From: Caldilineaceae bacterium | GTDB lineage: Bacteria > Chloroflexota > Anaerolineae > Caldilineales > Caldilineaceae | Assembly: GCA_012032975.1 (NCBI GenBank) | Contig: JAAUPU010000058.1 | Location: 1-9,170 of the forward strand | Length of the DNA: 9,170 nucleotides | Direction: 5' to 3' | Notes under the pieces: generated by a model | The model's input: the letters and a program-made list of their open reading frames with translations, nothing else | What the model was told of the DNA's origin: nothing | Database searches by the model: none | Part shown: one piece after another, positions 6,751-9,170 of the stretch | Layout of the letters: each line of letters starts with the position of its first letter | How positions within the stretch are numbered: the stretch's first letter is position 1 | Position numbers and translations under genes: made by a program

Positions 6751-9170
6751 ATGACCGACCGCGACGCCGCTTCCACAAAAGGCAGACAACTCTCCGAGGC
6801 AAAGCAAGCCCTTCTGGAAAAGCGCCTTCGGGGAAATCTAAAGAGCGCCGTCGAAGCCCTCGCGATTCCTGCCCGCGATCCTGCCGCGCCCATTCCCCTT
6901 TCGTATGCGCAGGAGCGGATGTGGTTTCTCCACCAACTGGACCCGCAGAGTCCAGCGTACAACATGTTCAACGTGGTGCGTCTTCGTGGGCCGCTTGACC
7001 CGGCGTTGCTGATCCAGAGCTTTCAATTACTCGTGGATCGCCATGACGTTCTGCGCACGCAATTTGTGCCAGAGAACGGCCGGCCAGTACAGCAGATCGT
7101 CCCCGCCATCCGGTTCGAGCTTCCGATTCAAGATCTGCAATCTGTCGGCAATCCCAAGCAGGAAATCGACCTTGATGGCCTGATCCGGGCCGAAATTCGC
7201 CGTCCGTTCGACCTGGCCCGATGTCCGCTCATCCGCGCCCGGCTATTGAAGCTTGCCCACGACCACCATCTTCTGATCCTGACGGTTCACCACGCGATCT
7301 TTGATGAATGGTCCAACGATATTTTGTGGCAGGAACTCTCCGCTGCCTATCGCGCCCTGCTCGACGGCCGCCTACCGGAGCTGACGCCGCTTTCTGTGCA
7401 ATATGCCGACTTCACCCTCTGGCAACGCAGCCAAGCGGACAGCCAGCCGTCGGAGCAGCTTGCCTACTGGAAGAGACAGCTCGGTTTCGATCTGCCTGTT
7501 CTGCGTCTGCACGAGAAGCGGCCTCGCCCGCTTCAGCAGAGTTTCAACGGCGCGATGCAGTGGCGCGATCTGTCGGCAAGCTTCTACCCACGATTCAGGG
7601 AGCTTAGCCGCGAGTTCGGCGCGACCCTCTTCATGACCACCCTGGCTGCCTTTCAGATCCTGCTGCATCGATACACGCAAGAGCTCGATATCCTGGTGGG
7701 CACGCCAATCGCCGTGCGCGGCCACCCAGATCTCAAAGAACTGATCGGCCTTTTCCTCAACACGCTGGTCATGCGGGCCAACTTTGCGGATGATCCCCGC
7801 TTCGCTGACTTCGTACAGCAGGTGCGTCAAACAGCCCTGGAGGGCTATGCGCATCAGGAAGTGCCCTTCGAGGCGCTTGTCGACCAGGTGCGGCCACGCC
7901 GCCACGCCGGACACAATCCGATCTTCCAGGTGATGTTTGTACACCAGAAGAACGCGCTCAACCAGATCGATCTACCCGGACTGACCGCCAGTCAGACGCC
8001 GGTCGACATGGGCGCGGCGAAGTTTGACTTGACACTGTTCGTGGAAGAAGGCGAGCACAATCTGCGCGTGGGCGTCGAATACAACTCAGACATCTACGAC
8101 ATTGAGAGCGCCGAACGCATGCTCGGCCACTACGAGACATTGCTAGAAAGCATCGTCGAAAACCCGCAGCAGCGTGTCTCCAAGCTTCCATTGCTGACCG
8201 GCGCTGAGCGGACGCTGATTTTGGAGCGGTGGAACGAAGCTGTTCTGGCGCCAGCCGCTGATCTCTGCATACATCAGCTCATCGAAGTCCATGCCAGGTC
8301 CACGCCGGAGGAGATGGCGGTCATCGCCGAAGATGCTGAACTGACCTATGGTGAACTCGACCGGCGCGCAACCAGCTCGCCCATTCCTTGCGGCGACTGG
8401 GCGTCCAGCCCAACGTGCCGGTCGCGCTCTTGCTGGAACGCTCAACCGAGATGATCGTGGCAATCCTTGCCGTGCTCAAGGCGGGCGGCGCGTATGTCCC
8501 GCTTGATCCCACCTATCCACCGGAGCGCCTGGCCTTTGTCCTGGCAGACACCCAGGCGCCGATCATCGTCACCCGGCAGGAAGATGCCCGATCACTGCCG
8601 GATTCGGGGGTCACAACCCTCTTGATCGAACCCGATTGGGCGGAAATCGCACAGGAAAGCGACACGATTCCAGTCACTGGCGTGACGGCCGACAACCTGG
8701 CCTACATCATCTACACCTCCGGCTCGACGGGAAATCCCAAGGGCGTCCCGGTCACCCATCGCAATTTGGTCCACTCGACCTCGGCCCGCTTTCGCTATTA
8801 CCAGGATCCGCCAGAGCGTTTCCTGCTGCTCTCCTCCTATTCGTTCGACAGTTCTGTGGTGGGTATCTTCTGGCCGCTCTGCCAGGGCGGAACGTTGGTA
8901 TTGCCCGCTCCCGGCATCGAACTGGAGATGCAGCCGCTGGCCGCGGCGGTTGCAGCGCACCAGATTTCCCACATGCTGCTGTTGCCCTCGTTGTACGAAC
9001 TCTTTCTGGCCCGGGCAGATGCGGACCAGCTTGCCTCACTGCGCACGGTGATTGTCGCGGGCGAGGCGTGTGGACGCGGCCTTGTCACCCAACATTACGC
9101 CAAGTTGCCGCAGGCCGCGCTCTTCAATGAATATGGCCCCACCGAGGCCACCGTCTGGAGTACGGTCTAT
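6751..9170 (+). CDS. NRPS, N-terminal part: docking region-C-A, cut by the window edge, one frameshift
   Basis: The first roughly 807 residues of a second nonribosomal peptide synthetase, open at the window end. A polar N-terminal helix ([16 protein letters not shown]) precedes the C domain ([16 protein letters not shown], then HHAIFDEWS from 7288, residue 180), whose opening resembles LCL-type domains. The adenylation domain starts near 8270: [10 protein letters not shown] (A1), [12 protein letters not shown] (A2), [11 protein letters not shown] (A3, from 8712), FDSSVVGIF (A4) and [12 protein letters not shown] (A5). The pocket code read by eye is D-S-V-L-I-A-E-V-W with the A10 Lys beyond the edge; I do not match it to a known substrate. 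It would extend the chain delivered by the preceding module by one residue. The frame changes from 1 to 3 at 8368-8372; without that correction the ORF would stop at 8454. Later domains are not visible. Confidence 0.9.
8368..8372 (+). other. Frameshift in the adenylation domain of the second NRPS
   Basis: Frame 1 reads ...[10 protein letters not shown] and then loses similarity; frame 3 continues with [16 protein letters not shown]. Adding one A to the AA at 8370-8371 gives LDRRANQLAHSL, the standard A-domain wording (compare NQRANQLAHHL near 4020 in the first NRPS). The frame-1 stop at 8452-8454 is therefore spurious. Confidence 0.92.

Noticed and set aside
7372..7944. A 190-residue open frame on the - strand
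   Set aside because: Antisense to the C domain of the second NRPS, with no recognisable domain.
8636..9130. A 164-residue + strand open frame inside the second NRPS
   Set aside because: It is in a different frame from the A3-A5 motifs, which read in frame 3 through the window end.
1..9170. Mobile elements, CRISPR arrays, tRNA or rRNA genes
   Set aside because: No repeat-spacer pattern, terminal inverted repeats, transposase motifs or RNA-gene signatures were seen; the window is almost wholly coding for the NRPS cluster.

Overview
The window is an internal piece of a nonribosomal peptide (NRPS) gene cluster. Every supportable gene is on the + strand, and the genes are tightly packed with gaps or overlaps of a few tens of bases, as expected for one operon. 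GC is moderate to high (roughly 55-60% by eye). Large NRPS proteins at this GC, with cyanobacterial or Chloroflexota-like wording in their domains, suggest a secondary-metabolite-rich bacterium such as a cyanobacterium, a Chloroflexota member or an uncultured symbiont. The phylum cannot be fixed from the sequence alone.

Layout: (1) 1-514, the C-terminal part of an acyl-CoA dehydrogenase-type flavoenzyme; (2) 530-2141, a free-standing amino acid adenylation enzyme; (3) 2104-2379, a free-standing peptidyl carrier protein; (4) 2524-6733, an NRPS module C-A-PCP whose adenylation domain is split by a PP-loop ATPase (alpha-hydrolase/N-type pyrophosphatase fold) with a Cys4 zinc-ribbon-like head; (5) 6751-9170, the start of a second NRPS (C-A...), cut by the window edge. 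The only stretch between genes of any size is 2380-2523.

How the genes may work together (inference): genes 1-3 have the composition of the triads that load an amino acid, classically proline, on a stand-alone carrier and oxidise it there to a pyrroline or pyrrole starter (PltF/PltL/PltE and AnaC/AnaD/AnaB types). The first C domain of gene 4 would take that starter and join it to the residue chosen by gene 4. The binding-pocket code of that A domain, read by eye as D-L-T-K-I-G-E-V-G-K, is close to the asparagine code. The embedded PP-loop domain resembles WbpG/PseA-type sugar amidotransferases and could activate a carbonyl by adenylation and install nitrogen (amidine, amide or nitrile) or sulfur (thioamide). 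Gene 5 would add a third residue. The embedded PP-loop ATPase is the most unusual element here.

Four of the five genes need single-base (or equivalent) frame corrections to read through: near 101-106, 945-972, 3286-3296, 4676-4681 and 8368-8372. Protein homology continues cleanly across each break, so these look like sequencing or assembly errors more than decayed genes. This matters to anyone using the gene boundaries.
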